Assembly: GCA_023014365.1 (NCBI GenBank) | Contig: JAEBUN010000002.1 | Coordinates: forward strand, 3,162,001-3,226,000 | DNA: 64,000 nucleotides | Reading direction: 5' to 3' | Source of the DNA: Lepiota brunneoincarnata | Taxonomy: Eukaryota > Basidiomycota > Agaricomycetes > Agaricales > Agaricaceae | Shown here: piece by piece, positions 24,201 to 35,872 of the stretch | Position numbering within the stretch: position 1 is the stretch's first letter | Layout of the letters: each line of letters starts with the position of its first letter | The notes under the pieces: model-generated | Database searches by the model: none | Told to the model about the DNA's origin: nothing | Seen by the model: the letters and a program-made list of their open reading frames with translations, nothing else | Made by a program: the position numbers and the translations under genes

Positions 24201-25262
24201 ATGAAAACTGCCAATGCGGACAAGATTGCCAAAATTCTTACCAAACAGCTATTCTCTAGATTTGGCCTCCCTGAGAAGATTCTCAGCGATCGCAACCCCA
24301 GATTCACTGCCAAATCCATGAAAGAATTCTACAAACAACTTGGAATCAAACAAGCACTCTCTACTGCCTACCACCTGCAGACAGACGGACAAACAGAGCA
24401 ATTCAATCAAGAAATAGAACTATACCTTGGCATCTATTGCTCATCAAACCCAAACAAATGGGTAAAGGCACTTCCACTCCTAGAATATGTTCACAACTTG
24501 AAGACACATGCCAAATGCCAACATACCCCATTTGAACTCCTCTATGGATCAACCCCCAAAGGATTTCTGACCTCCGAGGAGCCAATGAACATTCCAGCAA
24601 TAGGAGAAAAGTTTAAATACCTCACCAAGATATGCCAAGAAGCTCAAGCTGCACATGAACAAGCCAGACTAAAAATGGCTGCAAGATATAACTGGCCAGA
24701 TATCAATCTAAAAATTGGACAAAAGGTTTGGCTAGACAACCGCAACCTCCCAATTCAGTACGCCTCAAAGAAACTGGCCCAACGCTAAGAAGGTCCCTTC
24801 ACCATAACAAGAAAACTTGGACCTGTTACCTATGAGCTAAAATTACCCATCAAATGGAAGATCCACAACAAGTTTCATGCAAGCCTCCTAATGCCTGCAG
24901 AAGAGAATGACACACATGGGGAATACAACACAGCCCTGCCTCCTGACCTTGTCAATGGAGAAGAAGAATACAAGGTCAAGTCAATACTGTGCCACAGAAG
25001 ATTCCGGAACAAGTATCAATTCCTAGTCAGATGGAAAGGATACCTTCCCACCAAGGACTCCTGGGGGCCAGAAGCAAACCTGGAGAATGCCAAGGAAATC
25101 ATTGAAGAATATAAAAGGGCCCACAAACTAGACAGCCCCACCAATGACCCAACCACCCAATACTTGAGCAACCACTCCAGACCTCCCAGAGCCAGACAAC
25201 GATGGATGCCTTCTCATCTGGGAAAGAATCATATCCCTGGCGAACTGCATCAGAGGAAATAG
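21270..25262 (+). pseudogene. Gypsy-A pol: protease, RT, RNase H, integrase, chromodomain
   Basis: Protease active site LLALLDSGAAGNFID (about 21383). RT fragments: [13 protein letters not shown] (22109), then after the solo LTR VIVYMDDILIHA with the YMDD box (about 22837). RNase H: IECDASLFASGAVL (23285). Integrase: CGACQQYK zinc part and DRNPRFTAKSMKEFYKQLG (about 24289), core through 24788. Chromodomain at about 24955-25125: YKVKSILCHRRFRNKYQFLV then RWKGYLPTKDSWGPE. Stops: TGA at 22085, 22888, 23263, 23554, 23575 and 23641, plus TAA at 24786. Several of the TGAs fall where related proteins have Arg (for example GYI-stop-PSESP), consistent with CGA to TGA decay. Confidence 0.9.
22278..22661. 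mobile_element. Solo LTR (family D, 384 bp) in gypsy-A RT
   Basis: TGTTACCCGG...TCTGATAACA flanked by AGCAG (22273-22277 and 22662-22666). It splits RT after YFTKLDVQ. No internal part of this family is seen elsewhere in the window. Confidence 0.85.
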
Positions 25263-26246
25263 CCAACCTGGCCCTGCCGCCAATACCATTAACAACCAAC
25301 CAGACAGGACCAACAGTCCTTATATCATCTGGCATACCTTCCTTCCCTCCAATCAACCCGAAATATGATCCATCCTTCTACATGAAGTTCCCTTTCATAT
25401 TACCGGAACCTGTCTTAAATGCAGTCCAGCAATGGTACCCCTGGTCGACACCTGCTAGAAGACATTTACTGCTCTTCTGTATCACAAGCACCTTGTCTAT
25501 GACCAAACAACAGAATTCCAAGAACTATGTGCCACTATTCTTTCTAGCACAACAGAGGAACAGGACCACACTACCATTTCTGCCATGTTATCAACCACTC
25601 TCACCAAATTCCCATTTGAGAGTACGATCCCAAGCATGAGCAATGGAAGTGGAAGTCAGGACTGCCCTGTCCTACCTATCGGGACTGCCACCCAACCTCC
25701 CAACCCTCCCATGGTGGATACGAATAACCAACCACCAAGTGCTATACAAGTTATATCTGCTTCTAATGACACCCCCACTGGGACTACCACCAACCACCTA
25801 CCCAACACCAGAACTTGCTGCAATTGCTGCTGTCAATACGGCCATATCAAGGCAGGATGCCCACACTACCAATGTTGATATTGTCGAAAGATTGCCCCTG
25901 GCCATTACAAGAAGCACTGCAAAAGAAACCCTTACCAACATCAACCCGCAAGTATGGTACCTGGCCTGTATCACCCCCCATGAGGAATACCAAGCAGAGC
26001 TCAATCCCTCACATGCGAAACCACAAACAACAATATTCAACATGTTATTGCAAACACCGAACAGCACCCCACCTCAGCCAGACCCCTCCATACCCAAATT
26101 CACAGTGCCCCCATCATCATTCCAGCCACCAGCACCACCACCACACCTACTGGTAGAAGCCACCAACTTTCTGAATTGGTCCTTTAACACACCCATCACC
26201 ACTCACTCCAGAGAACCCCTCATCATCGACCTCACCCAAGACCCGC
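25263..26246 (+). pseudogene. Gypsy-A ORF3, first part: tandem zinc knuckles and Pro-rich linker
   Basis: Open frames after the pol stop. The frame at 25585-25950 encodes two adjacent knuckle-like motifs, CCCQYGHIKAGCPHYQC then YCRKIAPGHYKKHC (one TGA between them, about 25876-25878). The neighbouring frame 25643-26246 continues as a Pro/Thr-rich region ending LIIDLTQDP. If the gypsy-B insertion is discounted, that frame continues at 40215 and stays open into the 3' LTR. A frameshift separates knuckle and linker frames. The role is unknown: a nucleic-acid-binding accessory protein is likely, with an envelope or second Gag less so. Confidence 0.5.
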
Positions 26247-27547
26247 TGATACGCTGATTTCACACCTATACATGAATTCCGTACTCCGGAACGATTCTCT
26301 ACATAGAATCATTGGCTATATCATTAAAGAACTCTATAGAGGATTGGTACTATATCCCGTAGTAGCCAGTTCGACCGAACTGAGGATATTCGAGCCTCGG
26401 AAGTGTTCAAACCAGCTCATTATCACTAAGCTTAGTGAACCAAGCTATCAGAACGCTCTCCGGAGGGATTCAGGACTCTACATAGCCTATCGAGTATACC
26501 CCGGTCGCATCCAGGGACCTTACGAGCAGTTTTCTGATGAACCCGAATGCGTTTGAACATAAAAGAATGTACCTAGCGGCTGTCGCAGGCGTATTACGTC
26601 TATAGCGAGTTCAATAATGATGACCGGACCATGGAACGGAACGTCCAACGTTCGGGAGGCAATACCCGATGCCCAAAACCCTAGAAACATCAAAGACTCC
26701 TAATTAACGAGTGCTTTGTGGGTCCCGGCACTTTGGCATTCTGCTTAACTGAGATTAATTACAACGGATCAAGGGATTGTCCATCCACTATACATTCCGA
26801 TCATAATTGATCCGGAAACTTAACGCGCTCGCGTGGACGCAGAATAATGCAGCCGAGCACGGAGCACGTCTGGCTGGATTGCCATTCGTTAATCAGAGAA
26901 AAACCCATAACCCAGGGTGAGGTAGAAATGCTGCCGAACCTTCCAAAATGTTCTACAGTGCCTGTAACAATTAAGCTTATTGTTTTCTATTTCATATTTA
27001 CTATCTCTCGTATGTATCTAAACAATATAAATACAGTCGCACTTGTTCGTGGAGAAGAAAGAGGTCTCACCCCCGCTTCCACACGCAAGTCTGCGAGCCG
27101 TGATCAAGAACGGTTTCAGAGGGCTATTTAGTGTGCGTCGTTAAGTGTGATTTCTTCGGTCGTCGACCAACCCAGGGACAGAGACAGAGACCAGAGTTCA
27201 GAGTTTAGAGTTCCAGAGTGCTAGAGACAGAGACAGAGACAGAGACCAGAGTTCAGAGACCAGAGACCAGAGACCAGAGACCCAGCGCTTTGAATTGACA
27301 GGGATTGTCCTTTCATTGTTGCACCGTACGGCTAAGATAACTTCAACGGCTGTTCGTTAACCTCTAAAAACACTACTCTCTTGAATTTCGCTGTCAGAAC
27401 GCACCCCCAGAACACCCTAAAAGACGAAACTGTTCATTATCTATCTCATTCCACTTGTATTAGCTTAAGCTTATTGAATAGCGGCTAAGCTTAGTGAAAA
27501 CGAGCCCCCTATCTATATTAAGACCTACGAAAGTTTCTACCTTTTCA
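26247..27547 (+). repeat. Gypsy-B 5' LTR
   Basis: Contains a 94-aa frame (26272-26556, MNSVLRNDSLHRIIGYIIKE) that stays open in all four LTR copies in the window, a GAGACA/CCAGAGA tandem tract (27178-27290), and four TAAGCTTA palindromes (26427, 26972, 27466, 27486). Confidence 0.93.
27178..27290 (+). repeat. GAGACA/CCAGAGA tandem tract in gypsy-B LTR
   Basis: Short purine-rich tandem units (GAGACA, ACCAGAG, GTTCAGAG), repeated at the same place in the other LTR copies (about 39841-39951, 56360-56475 inverted, 63107-63212). Confidence 0.85.
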
Positions 27548-27549
27548 TC

Positions 27550-27567
27550 TGGAGCCCACCGCGAGGG
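27550..27567 (+). promoter_or_regulatory. Gypsy-B primer-binding site
   Basis: TGGAGCCCACCGCGAGGG, 2 nt after the LTR. The same 18 nt follow the gypsy-C 5' LTR (44329-44346), so both elements use the same tRNA primer, which I cannot name. Confidence 0.75.
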
Positions 27568-28095
27568 GGGTTTTCAGTTGAATTTCACGAGCCAAACACC
27601 AAAAAGACTTGGACACTGGCCCGCCTTTCACCTGCGAAGCAGAAAAAGGTTCAAGCAAAGACCGTAAAGTCACCCAAAACGTCCTTCGAGAACAGTCTCA
27701 GGAAGGTCGACCCCCCAAAACAGAGAACTACTCAGAATTCCAATCGTCCAGAAGGTTCTGAAGGCCTCATCGCCGCTAGTACCTCTCGAAAGCGAAAAGA
27801 TCCTGTTAACTCTCTAGCTGCGAACACAGCGAGTGGTTCAGCAGTTGCAGTATCGAGAGAAGTCGCACTGCCGACCTCTACTGCTCCCAGAATTACACTA
27901 AGGCTTCCAGCCTCAGCTCGCAACATAGCGCATATTCTGCGCACCGAAAGCCAGGACGGCCAGACCATTCCTACGCTAAGCTTAGCGGTTACAAACCAAA
28001 ACTCGTTTCATACGAACCCTCCTGGTGCCTCTACGGTACCACAGATATCACAGTCAACTCCGACTGTACAGACAAACCAAACTACGCCGTCTACG

Positions 28096-29595
28096 ATGAC
28101 TACAGCTAGAAAAATGGGACACGAGCGTATGCCAATTCCCTTTAGCAATAATGCTCCCAGATGGGATGCATCAAAACCACAGACATTGAGAAATTATCTC
28201 TGGACGCTTGAACGGCTCTTCACGATAACGAAGACGACGGACGATGCAGAAAGGATAAATTGGCCAGTGTCATATGTGGACCAGGATATCCGTGAAGAGT
28301 GGATGAGTTTTACAGAGTTCCCAGCAGGAAGCTGGACAGGCTTCGTAGAGAGATTGAAGAAAGAGTATCCCGAGACTGTGGCAGCCGAGCAGGGCTCAGT
28401 GCGACGATTGAGGGAACTCTGCACAGAGAGTAGAGGCATTGCAATGAATGAGGAGCATAGAGTCTTAGACTTCAAAAGGCGATTCATCCTAGAAGCAGAG
28501 AAGTGCCTGAAGTCGCCGGCGGTAGTCTCGAACCGAGAGCTAGTCGAGTTATTTACGAGCGCACTGGACTCCGTGTTCCAGGACGTACTCAATGCGAGAT
28601 TAGCGATCACTGGGGCGCATAGAACCGCGAGCGATGGGTCGGCACTAACTGCGAAGGATTTACGCGAAGAGGACCCCTATGATTGGAGGATCATCGTGGA
28701 TAAAGCCGTCGAAATTTCGATTGGCAAAACACTTATGCGATCCCTTCATCAGGATTCAAGGCCGGTGAACTCGGCATCAATGAGCCATCCACCTGCGACG
28801 TCCGGAACAGGGACTTATGACCCTGTAGTAAAGCGAGAGCTGCAAAGCTTAAAACAGAAGTTTCAGGATGAAGTCTCGCAGATGGCAGGCGGTCTCGCTG
28901 AGCTTAAGGACCTCATGAATATCCAGGGGCATACCTTAAAATCATACTTAGAGAGTTTGGCGAAAGAAGGACATAATCATGCCGGTTATAATCACGCTCA
29001 GAGGAATACCGGAAGTGGGTCGGCAGGATCGCTTTCCGATCGCAAGTGTTTCTACTGCTGGTTATTAGGGCATAGTTGGTTATTCTGCCCAGACATGGAG
29101 GCGGATAAGCAAGCTGGCCGAATTAGAGTTGAAGGGAACAAAATATATATGGGAGATGGCTCGAGTATCCCTCGAGGAGAAGGGCCTATTAAAGAGAAAG
29201 TGGCAAAGTACTATGCGACAAAGGGACAACTCTTTGTTCAGATACCAGAACTGCCGGAGGTTGAGCCTGAGTTACCGCAAGTGCCAACGTCAGCGGTGTT
29301 TGCACAGAGAGCGTTCCCGAGGTCAGAAAACCAAAGGTCACCAGCAGAAGAAGAAGTCCGCCGTCTGAAGCAGCGCATGGAAATGTTAGAGACAGTTGCC
29401 TTCCACGCTGGGAGTGCCCCAAAGGTTAAGCTTATGACCAGAAAGGATGATAATGTCGAGATACAGTCTTTGGCCAAGCAATTGGCCCAGATACAGGCTA
29501 AGCTTAGTGGTTTGACGGATGGTACGCCCTCGGCAAGCCAGTATTTGGACACCAGGAGTGGCGCGAAGACTTGGAACTCGGAGTCGGGTTTCTAA
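28096..29595 (+). CDS. gag: Gypsy-B Gag (499 aa)
   Basis: Structural capsid/nucleocapsid protein. The N-terminal half resembles retrotransposon Gag (APRWDASKPQTLRNYLWTLE; FKRRFILEAEKCLKS). A zinc knuckle with C-x2-C-x4-H-x4-C spacing, CFYCWLLGHSWLFCP, lies at about residues 316-330. A heptad-like Gln/Leu-rich stretch follows near the C-terminus. The next frame overlaps the last 25 nt in the -1 frame. The reading frame is open upstream of ATG 28096, but that ATG is the first in frame. An inverted partial copy is at 63479-64000. Confidence 0.9.
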   Translation: MTTARKMGHERMPIPFSNNAPRWDASKPQTLRNYLWTLERLFTITKTTDDAERINWPVSYVDQDIREEWMSFTEFPAGSWTGFVERLKKEYPETVAAEQGSVRRLRELCTESRGIAMNEEHRVLDFKRRFILEAEKCLKSPAVVSNRELVELFTSALDSVFQDVLNARLAITGAHRTASDGSALTAKDLREEDPYDWRIIVDKAVEISIGKTLMRSLHQDSRPVNSASMSHPPATSGTGTYDPVVKRELQSLKQKFQDEVSQMAGGLAELKDLMNIQGHTLKSYLESLAKEGHNHAGYNHAQRNTGSGSAGSLSDRKCFYCWLLGHSWLFCPDMEADKQAGRIRVEGNKIYMGDGSSIPRGEGPIKEKVAKYYATKGQLFVQIPELPEVEPELPQVPTSAVFAQRAFPRSENQRSPAEEEVRRLKQRMEMLETVAFHAGSAPKVKLMTRKDDNVEIQSLAKQLAQIQAKLSGLTDGTPSASQYLDTRSGAKTWNSESGF

Positions 29596-30704
29596 AGGGT
29601 TCGAGGAAGGAGCCGGCTCTGAAGAAGAAGGTCGCCTTCGCCAGAGGACAGACTCCTGAGGACGTGTCGGATTCTGAGCGATCAGAAGAATCAGAAAATG
29701 AGGAAATAGGGCAGACAACGGAGAAACCAATGCATGCCGCAGCAGGAGAATTACCATATAGAAATGTGAAACCACTGCGCCCGGTCGTTGAGGTACCACC
29801 ACTACCTGTCAGAAGGATGGAACCATCCAAGAAGGAGCCTGCGTATAAGCACCAGGCCCCTATAGAGAGGAATGTCGATGTTGAGGAAGTACTCAGCAGG
29901 GTATTGAAGCGAGAAGCCTCAGTATCGCATGGAGAACTCTTGGCATTGTCACCGATATACAGGAATGCTTATAGAGAGCGCATTATGAGAAAACGGGTAC
30001 CCACGAGTCAAAGCTTAATAGCAGGAGTAGGGCCCGGGGACGATAATACAGAAGATATAGAGATTAATAGTGGGCCAGTACAAGTCATGATAACGGAGTT
30101 GGCAGATGGCTCTCGGAAGTATGATACGGTGCTCCGAGAAGGCTCGGCAACCCAAGCCTGGGTAGCTCAGGATCCAATCATGCAGTACTTGGAGTCACTG
30201 CCCCAAAGAGACAGGGGACGGCAAGTGTTTATTGCGAAAGAATGCGAGTCGTTGAGAGTAGTGCCAACTCTGATAAATGGGATTCGGCAGGAAGAGGCCT
30301 TGCTAGATAGCGGGTCACAGATCGTCTCCATGAGTCAGGAAGCGGCAATTGCATGTCAAGTTTCTTGGGACCCAGATACTACGATAAATTTGCAGAGTGC
30401 GAATGGGCAGGTTGAAAAGACTTGTGGATTGGCAAAGAACGTAGGCTTTACCTGCGGGGGAGTCACAATCTATTTGCAAGTTCACATCGTTCGTAGCCCC
30501 ACGTATCGAGTACTCCTGGGACGACCCTTTGATGTAATGACGGCTAGCAAAGTCAGGAATAGCGCCAGTGGCGAGCAAACCTTGGTTATTACGGACCCAA
30601 ATACCAGAGAAAGGGCTGTGTTACCAACTTATGCTCGAGGAGAGTGTAATCCTCCTAAGCTTAGGGAAAACAGTCAAAATTTTCAAGAAACCTCGATGAG
30701 TTGA
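29571..30704 (+). CDS. Gypsy-B protease-containing frame (377 codons)
   Basis: Aspartic protease domain around codons 235-330: [19 protein letters not shown] (active-site DSG) and the flap/C-terminal [12 protein letters not shown]. The frame has no ATG at its start (TTG 29571) and overlaps the gag end in the -1 phase, so expression by -1 frameshift from gag is the simplest reading. It ends at TGA 30702-30704, where pol takes over in a further -1 frame. Confidence 0.85.
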   Translation: MELGVGFLKGSRKEPALKKKVAFARGQTPEDVSDSERSEESENEEIGQTTEKPMHAAAGELPYRNVKPLRPVVEVPPLPVRRMEPSKKEPAYKHQAPIERNVDVEEVLSRVLKREASVSHGELLALSPIYRNAYRERIMRKRVPTSQSLIAGVGPGDDNTEDIEINSGPVQVMITELADGSRKYDTVLREGSATQAWVAQDPIMQYLESLPQRDRGRQVFIAKECESLRVVPTLINGIRQEEALLDSGSQIVSMSQEAAIACQVSWDPDTTINLQSANGQVEKTCGLAKNVGFTCGGVTIYLQVHIVRSPTYRVLLGRPFDVMTASKVRNSASGEQTLVITDPNTRERAVLPTYARGECNPPKLRENSQNFQETSMS

Positions 30705-33700
30705 CTGAGGGACAAGGAGAGGTGGCTTGTATAATAGACTATGATGATGAGAAGGGCCCTGTCGTCGCACAAACACTAAGCTTAGCAAAAGGAAGCTTCT
30801 CAGAGGCCGAGCTACAGCTAATGTTCATTGACCGAGTCATACGCGATGAGGACTGCCCACAGGAAGATAAAGCAACGGCGTTATTGTGCCTAGGACGCAT
30901 AGCCAACACGCAGGGCACAGAGGACCAGGGAATAACTGTCTTCGAAACAGAAGAAGATGACAAAGATATGGTACAATGCCTGGCTGGGAAGAAATATAAA
31001 CCAGTAGCCTTAAAAGTGAGGCCAGTGTTGGGTGATCTACCGGAGAGATTCAGGATAAAACGAGAAATAAAAGGGGACCCACTGGCAGAAATGCCTGAGC
31101 TTAGCGTGCATCCTCCAGAGTTTGTCCCGACAGGCAGATATATGGAGGAGCGTAAGCTTAAGCTGGACGAAGCCCATGCAGGGGATTTCTTGTGGCCAGA
31201 GGAAAGAAAGCTGATGCACCACATCATGATGCTTCAAGAAAAGGCATTCGCCTGGACAGATGAGGAAAAGGGATGTTTTAGGGAAGATTTCTTCCCGCCG
31301 ATCGAGATACCGATGGTAGAACATACTCCATGGGTTGAGAAACCCATTCTGATTCCACCAGCGATCTATGATGAAGTTTGTGCCATTATAAAGAGAAAGA
31401 TTAGTGCTGGTGTATATGAGCCGTCAAACTCATCCTATAGATCCAGATGGTTCTGTGTGGTGAAGAAAGATGGGAAAAGTTTGAGACTGGTACACAGCTT
31501 GGAACCGCTGAACAAAGTGACGATAGCGCATTCAGGACTGCTGCCAGCAACGGAAGATTTGGCAATGCACTTCGCAGGCAGAGCTTGCGGAGGCATTCTG
31601 GATCTATATGTTGGCTATGACGAACAACTGTTAGCTGAGTCGTCTCGGGACTTAACAACGTTCCAGACACCTTTTGGAGCGCTACGCTTAGTGACGTTAC
31701 CCATGGGATGGACCAATTCAGTGCCTATATTTCATGAGGATGTAACAGCGATCCTAACCAGTGAGATACCAGAATACACGATGCCGTACATAGATGATGT
31801 ACCTATCAGAGGACCCAAAACTAGATATGAGTTGCCAGATGGCACGGAAGAGACGCTGAAAGGAAACCCAGGGATCCGACGATTTGTATGGGAACACATG
31901 CAGACGGTCAATAGGATTCTACAGAGGATGAAATACGTAGGAGGAACCTTCTCTGGGCCCAAGACGACTATCTGCGCTGATGAAATCACTGTAGTGGGTT
32001 TTGAATGCTCTTATAAAGGACGGTTGCCTGCCACAGACACCATTGGGAAGATATTAAGATGGGGGGATTGCGAGAATGTCTCCGAGCTAAGGGGTTTTCT
32101 AGGAACAGCTACGCGCTGCAGGAATCATATCCCAAAGTTCATAGCCATTGCTGCACCTCTATATGAAAAGCTTAAGAAAGGGCAAGAGTTTGAATGGGGA
32201 GAAAATGAACGGAAAGCACAGCAGGAGCTGAAAGATGCAATTCAACGCTGTTTCCCGACCAGGAACCCCGAATTCCCGGGTAAACAACCCATAGTAGTAG
32301 CCGTGGATACCTCATGGAGGGCGGTGGGATACTACATATATCAGCGAGATGGAGAAGATGCTAAGCTTATACATTATGCGAAGTTTGGGTCAATATTGTT
32401 GGACGAGAGACAGCAGAGGTATTCTCAGCCCAAGCGAGAGCTATGCAGCTTAAGAATGGTGCTGGAACAGGAGAAATATTTGTTGTGGGGATCGAGAAAT
32501 CTAGTAGTGGAAACAGACGCGAAGTTTCTCTTTGGGATGTTAAACAACCCAGGAAAACTCCCGAATGCTACTGTAAACTGTTGGGTGGACTTCATTAGAT
32601 CGTTCCACTTCACACTAGTACACAAAGAAGGAAAGACATTTGGGCCGGATGGACTGTCCAGACAATGTTACTATCCCGGTGATGAGAGAGCCCGTCATTT
32701 CGACGACGGATCCGAGGACGAGGGAGAGGAGTTCGAGTTGATCAAAGGAGATCTGGGGGCTGCAGATCCGTTACCCTTGGAAGCCTTCTGTGATGAGATC
32801 GACAGTCGCTCTGGCTTCTACCAGGGTCTGGCGCGTGATGTGTATGATTTTGAGTATGAGCTGGATCAAGCTCGGGAAGAGTACTTGGATGAACAACAGG
32901 CTAAGCTTAGGGTTATAGAAGACCCAGCGTGCCCAGAAAACCACCGACAAGTACTAAGCTTAATGACGGATGTCAGGCTAGTGCCAGATTTCGAAGAGGA
33001 AAAGTTGACCGAGATAGAGGAAGCGTATGATGAATCGCATAGGACAGATACAGCGCGAATACAAGACGGAAGAATACCCAAAGTCAGGGAATACCTGAAA
33101 ACAGGGGGCAGTAGCGCAGCTGAAGGCTTGGATGAGCCGGATCTGCGTAAGCTTAAGCATATGGTGGAGCATTTCTTCTTGGACAAAGAGGGGAGACTGT
33201 ATAGGATGAGCCCTAGCGGTCAGCATCAGCTAGTAGTGGATAAGGAGCAACGTATGTATATGTTGCGAGCCAGCCACGACTTCCTAGGACACAGGGGAAT
33301 ATACGCAACCACTAAGCTTATAACGCAGAGGTTCTGGTGGCCGGAAGTTGAAGGAGACGTAACTTGGTATGTGCAATCATGCCATCTATGCCAGCAACGA
33401 CAAAAGGCAATCATCGAGACGCCGCCAATAGTAACGCCCATGCCGTCGATATTCCAAGTGCTACATGTGGACACACTACATATGACGCCAAGTTCTAATG
33501 GGTGTAGTTATATTGTGCATGGAAGGTGTGGACTGTTGTCCTGGATGGAGGCAAAAGCTTTGAGAAAAGAGAATGCTAGTTCGATTGCGCAGTGGTTATT
33601 TGAAGATATCATTTGCCGATGGGGCTGTATAGTGAAGATTGTCACGGACAACGGTTCTCCATTTAAGAAAGCTGTTCGATGGCTGGAAGAAAAATATGGG

Positions 33701-34450
33701 ATAAAAGGAGTAACGATATCTCCTTACAATTCCAAAGCGAACAGGATTATTGAAAGAGCCCACTGGGATGTGCGGCAAATGTTGTACAAAGCTACAGATG
33801 GAGATGTCAAAAAGTGGTATTGGCACCTACCGCACGTTATGTGGGCAGATCGGATAACCATTAGAAAAGGAATGGGGTGTTCCCCGTACTTTCTGGTAAC
33901 CGGAGTGCACCCGACGCTACCTCTGGATGTCAAAGAGGCCACTTGGCTAGTACAACTACCAAATAAGTACTTAACCACGGCCGAGTTAATAGGATACCGA
34001 GCTCAGGCTTTGGCAAAACATGTTCGGCATGTTGAGGAGGTGCGTCAGCGTGTTTCAGACACTAAGCTTAGCAAGGCTTGGGAGATGGAACGACAAGCAG
34101 CGCATAAGATAAAAGATTATCGCTTCGGCCTGGGAGATTTAGTATTAGTGAGAAACACAGCTATAGAGAGCTCAGCAGACAGGAAGATGAAACCCAGGTA
34201 TCTAGGACCCATGGTGGTCATATCTAGATCGAAGGGAGGATCATATATCCTGGCAGAGTTGGATGGCTCTGTATGGCAGAATAAAGTGGCGGCGTTCAGA
34301 GTAATTCCCTACTTAGCCAGAAAACATATGCCGTTGCCGCTGGAGTTACAAGAGTTGTTAGATCTGTCACCAGAGGGACTGAAGACCCTGGAGGAGACTA
34401 CTGAGGATGAGCCTAGTGACAGATGGGAGCCAGAAGAGTTGGAGGGATAG
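30701..34450 (+). CDS. pol: Gypsy-B Pol: RT, RNase H, integrase (about 1249 codons)
   Basis: [42 protein letters not shown], and the YIDD box in [12 protein letters not shown]. RNase [46 protein letters not shown]. Integrase: HDFLGHRG with CHLCQQR (HHCC zinc), [38 protein letters not shown] (DDE); C-terminal [11 protein letters not shown] and [20 protein letters not shown]. No chromodomain is visible. The frame is uninterrupted and starts at TTG 30701 directly at the end of the protease frame (-1 overlap), so it is probably made as a fusion. Close in layout to gypsy-C Pol. Confidence 0.93.
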   Translation: MTEGQGEVACIIDYDDEKGPVVAQTLSLAKGSFSEAELQLMFIDRVIRDEDCPQEDKATALLCLGRIANTQGTEDQGITVFETEEDDKDMVQCLAGKKYKPVALKVRPVLGDLPERFRIKREIKGDPLAEMPELSVHPPEFVPTGRYMEERKLKLDEAHAGDFLWPEERKLMHHIMMLQEKAFAWTDEEKGCFREDFFPPIEIPMVEHTPWVEKPILIPPAIYDEVCAIIKRKISAGVYEPSNSSYRSRWFCVVKKDGKSLRLVHSLEPLNKVTIAHSGLLPATEDLAMHFAGRACGGILDLYVGYDEQLLAESSRDLTTFQTPFGALRLVTLPMGWTNSVPIFHEDVTAILTSEIPEYTMPYIDDVPIRGPKTRYELPDGTEETLKGNPGIRRFVWEHMQTVNRILQRMKYVGGTFSGPKTTICADEITVVGFECSYKGRLPATDTIGKILRWGDCENVSELRGFLGTATRCRNHIPKFIAIAAPLYEKLKKGQEFEWGENERKAQQELKDAIQRCFPTRNPEFPGKQPIVVAVDTSWRAVGYYIYQRDGEDAKLIHYAKFGSILLDERQQRYSQPKRELCSLRMVLEQEKYLLWGSRNLVVETDAKFLFGMLNNPGKLPNATVNCWVDFIRSFHFTLVHKEGKTFGPDGLSRQCYYPGDERARHFDDGSEDEGEEFELIKGDLGAADPLPLEAFCDEIDSRSGFYQGLARDVYDFEYELDQAREEYLDEQQAKLRVIEDPACPENHRQVLSLMTDVRLVPDFEEEKLTEIEEAYDESHRTDTARIQDGRIPKVREYLKTGGSSAAEGLDEPDLRKLKHMVEHFFLDKEGRLYRMSPSGQHQLVVDKEQRMYMLRASHDFLGHRGIYATTKLITQRFWWPEVEGDVTWYVQSCHLCQQRQKAIIETPPIVTPMPSIFQVLHVDTLHMTPSSNGCSYIVHGRCGLLSWMEAKALRKENASSIAQWLFEDIICRWGCIVKIVTDNGSPFKKAVRWLEEKYGIKGVTISPYNSKANRIIERAHWDVRQMLYKATDGDVKKWYWHLPHVMWADRITIRKGMGCSPYFLVTGVHPTLPLDVKEATWLVQLPNKYLTTAELIGYRAQALAKHVRHVEEVRQRVSDTKLSKAWEMERQAAHKIKDYRFGLGDLVLVRNTAIESSADRKMKPRYLGPMVVISRSKGGSYILAELDGSVWQNKVAAFRVIPYLARKHMPLPLELQELLDLSPEGLKTLEETTEDEPSDRWEPEELEG

Positions 34451-34499
34451 AAAAAACCTGATATTGTGGACAGAACTATCTACTTATCGAAGGAAAACT

Positions 34500-35872
34500 A
34501 TCCTGGGGACTGTAAAAGCATTAAGCTTAAGCGGGGGAGGACTTGTCCAAGTCGGAAAGGTTGCGCAAAAGGCTTTTGAGACGGATGCGCTCTTGAATGA
34601 GGAATTGGAACCTTTTAAGTTGGCTTCGAGCGAGGGAATAGCATCGATGAAGTCCCGGCTGAGCGAATTGAGGTCGCATTTGACTGACCGAGCGTCGTCA
34701 CCGCGAGATTCGGATTCGTACTTGTCGCGAGAGTGAGACAGGAGGTTTTGGAGTTCCTGGAGCAAACGAGCTGCCCGGGAGAAGTGTCAGTACCGTTAAG
34801 CTTAGCGAAGAGAAGTGAGAAATTGCCCACCAGATAAGCCCGCAAAGGTGCGCTCATCGGAAGCAGACTTGGTACAGGCGCACTTGGCAGTATTGGCGCT
34901 GGCTTTGGCTAGAACCTGTTCAGCCCGGACATAACAGCAGTGTTTAGTGTTCATATTGGGAACTTGACAATAGGAAAGAAGACGGACGGTGCCTTTAGAC
35001 GATGAGGACTTTTTGACGGTCTCCTAAAGAGGGAGGAAGTCAGAATCAGTGGTTGGGGGGAGTGGAGCTGGCGCACCACATCGGAGGTAGACAAACGACG
35101 CTTGCGATAAGGCGAGACTACACGAACCTCTTCGACGATAGCTTGAGAGACCTCCTCATCGACCATCATGTCCTGGAGGCGAGCGATTATCTCAGCCAAT
35201 GTAATAGGTTGAGAAGCAGCTATATTACCGTGTCAGCACCAGTTGCTCGGGAGTTGGAAGCACTGGGCATACTCTCAGCAAGCTTGGTATCGGTGTCTAC
35301 CACAACAGCAGCAGAGACAGGGGCCTTGCGACCTTTGCGAGGCTAAGCTTATACATGAGGAGACGATTGGAGCCAAAAGAACGCTAAGCTTATGCGTTTG
35401 GGGACAGCAGAGCCTTCGGCAATGTTGGAGGAAGTAGAGCCAGTCGTGGACGATGGGTTCTGAGCCTCTTCGGTCCTGGATTTGTGGGATTCTTCGGAAC
35501 AAACGCGATTAATGCGGCTACAGCATTCAGAGAGCGCCTTATAGATCGCGGGCATCTCATAAGACGAATGGTAGTTGTTTTGGTAAATTTCATAGAGCTT
35601 GCAGATACGGAAGATGTAGTCCTGGTTGACATGAAGCTTGATAGCCTCATTATCCTCCGATAACGCTTCAATATAAGCAGACTAGAAATGATTTGGAAAC
35701 GGCGAGAGAAGCATGGAAAGAGTAGACATACCCCAGGGGCGTTGAACGCAAGGAGAGCCTTCTCGACGAGGGGACGAGCGACTTGGCTGTTTTGCAGGCG
35801 CTGAAGATGACCTTTGGCGTTGCTGATGAGATCGTCGAGCTCAACCTGGAGATGGGGGATAGAAGAAGCCAT
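34500..35872 (-). CDS. Antisense multi-exon gene in gypsy-B (unknown function)
   Basis: Minus-strand gene between pol and 3' LTR. Exon 1 runs 35872-35732 (MASSIPHLQVELDDLISNAK), then a 50-bp GT-AG intron (35682-35731). Exon 2 runs from 35681 (SAYIEALSEDNEAIKLHVNQ), with stop TAA at 35349. Further protein-like blocks continue downstream: LAEIIARLQDMMVDEEVSQA (about 35160), a Cys-rich block YCQVPNMNTKHCCYVRAEQV (about 34920), and RLLQELQNLLSHSRDKYESE (about 34760). They suggest more exons, but one junction near 35220 needs a 1-nt shift. Helix-rich, with no family recognised. The first two exons are well supported; the extent beyond them is uncertain. Confidence 0.5.

Noticed and set aside
24988..25125. 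Chromodomain as a separate host gene
   Set aside because: It follows the integrase C-terminus directly within the gypsy-A pol region, the standard chromovirus layout.
27178..27290. CRISPR-like or satellite array from the GAGACA/CCAGAGA units
   Set aside because: Units are irregular, very short and without spacers; found at the same place in each LTR.
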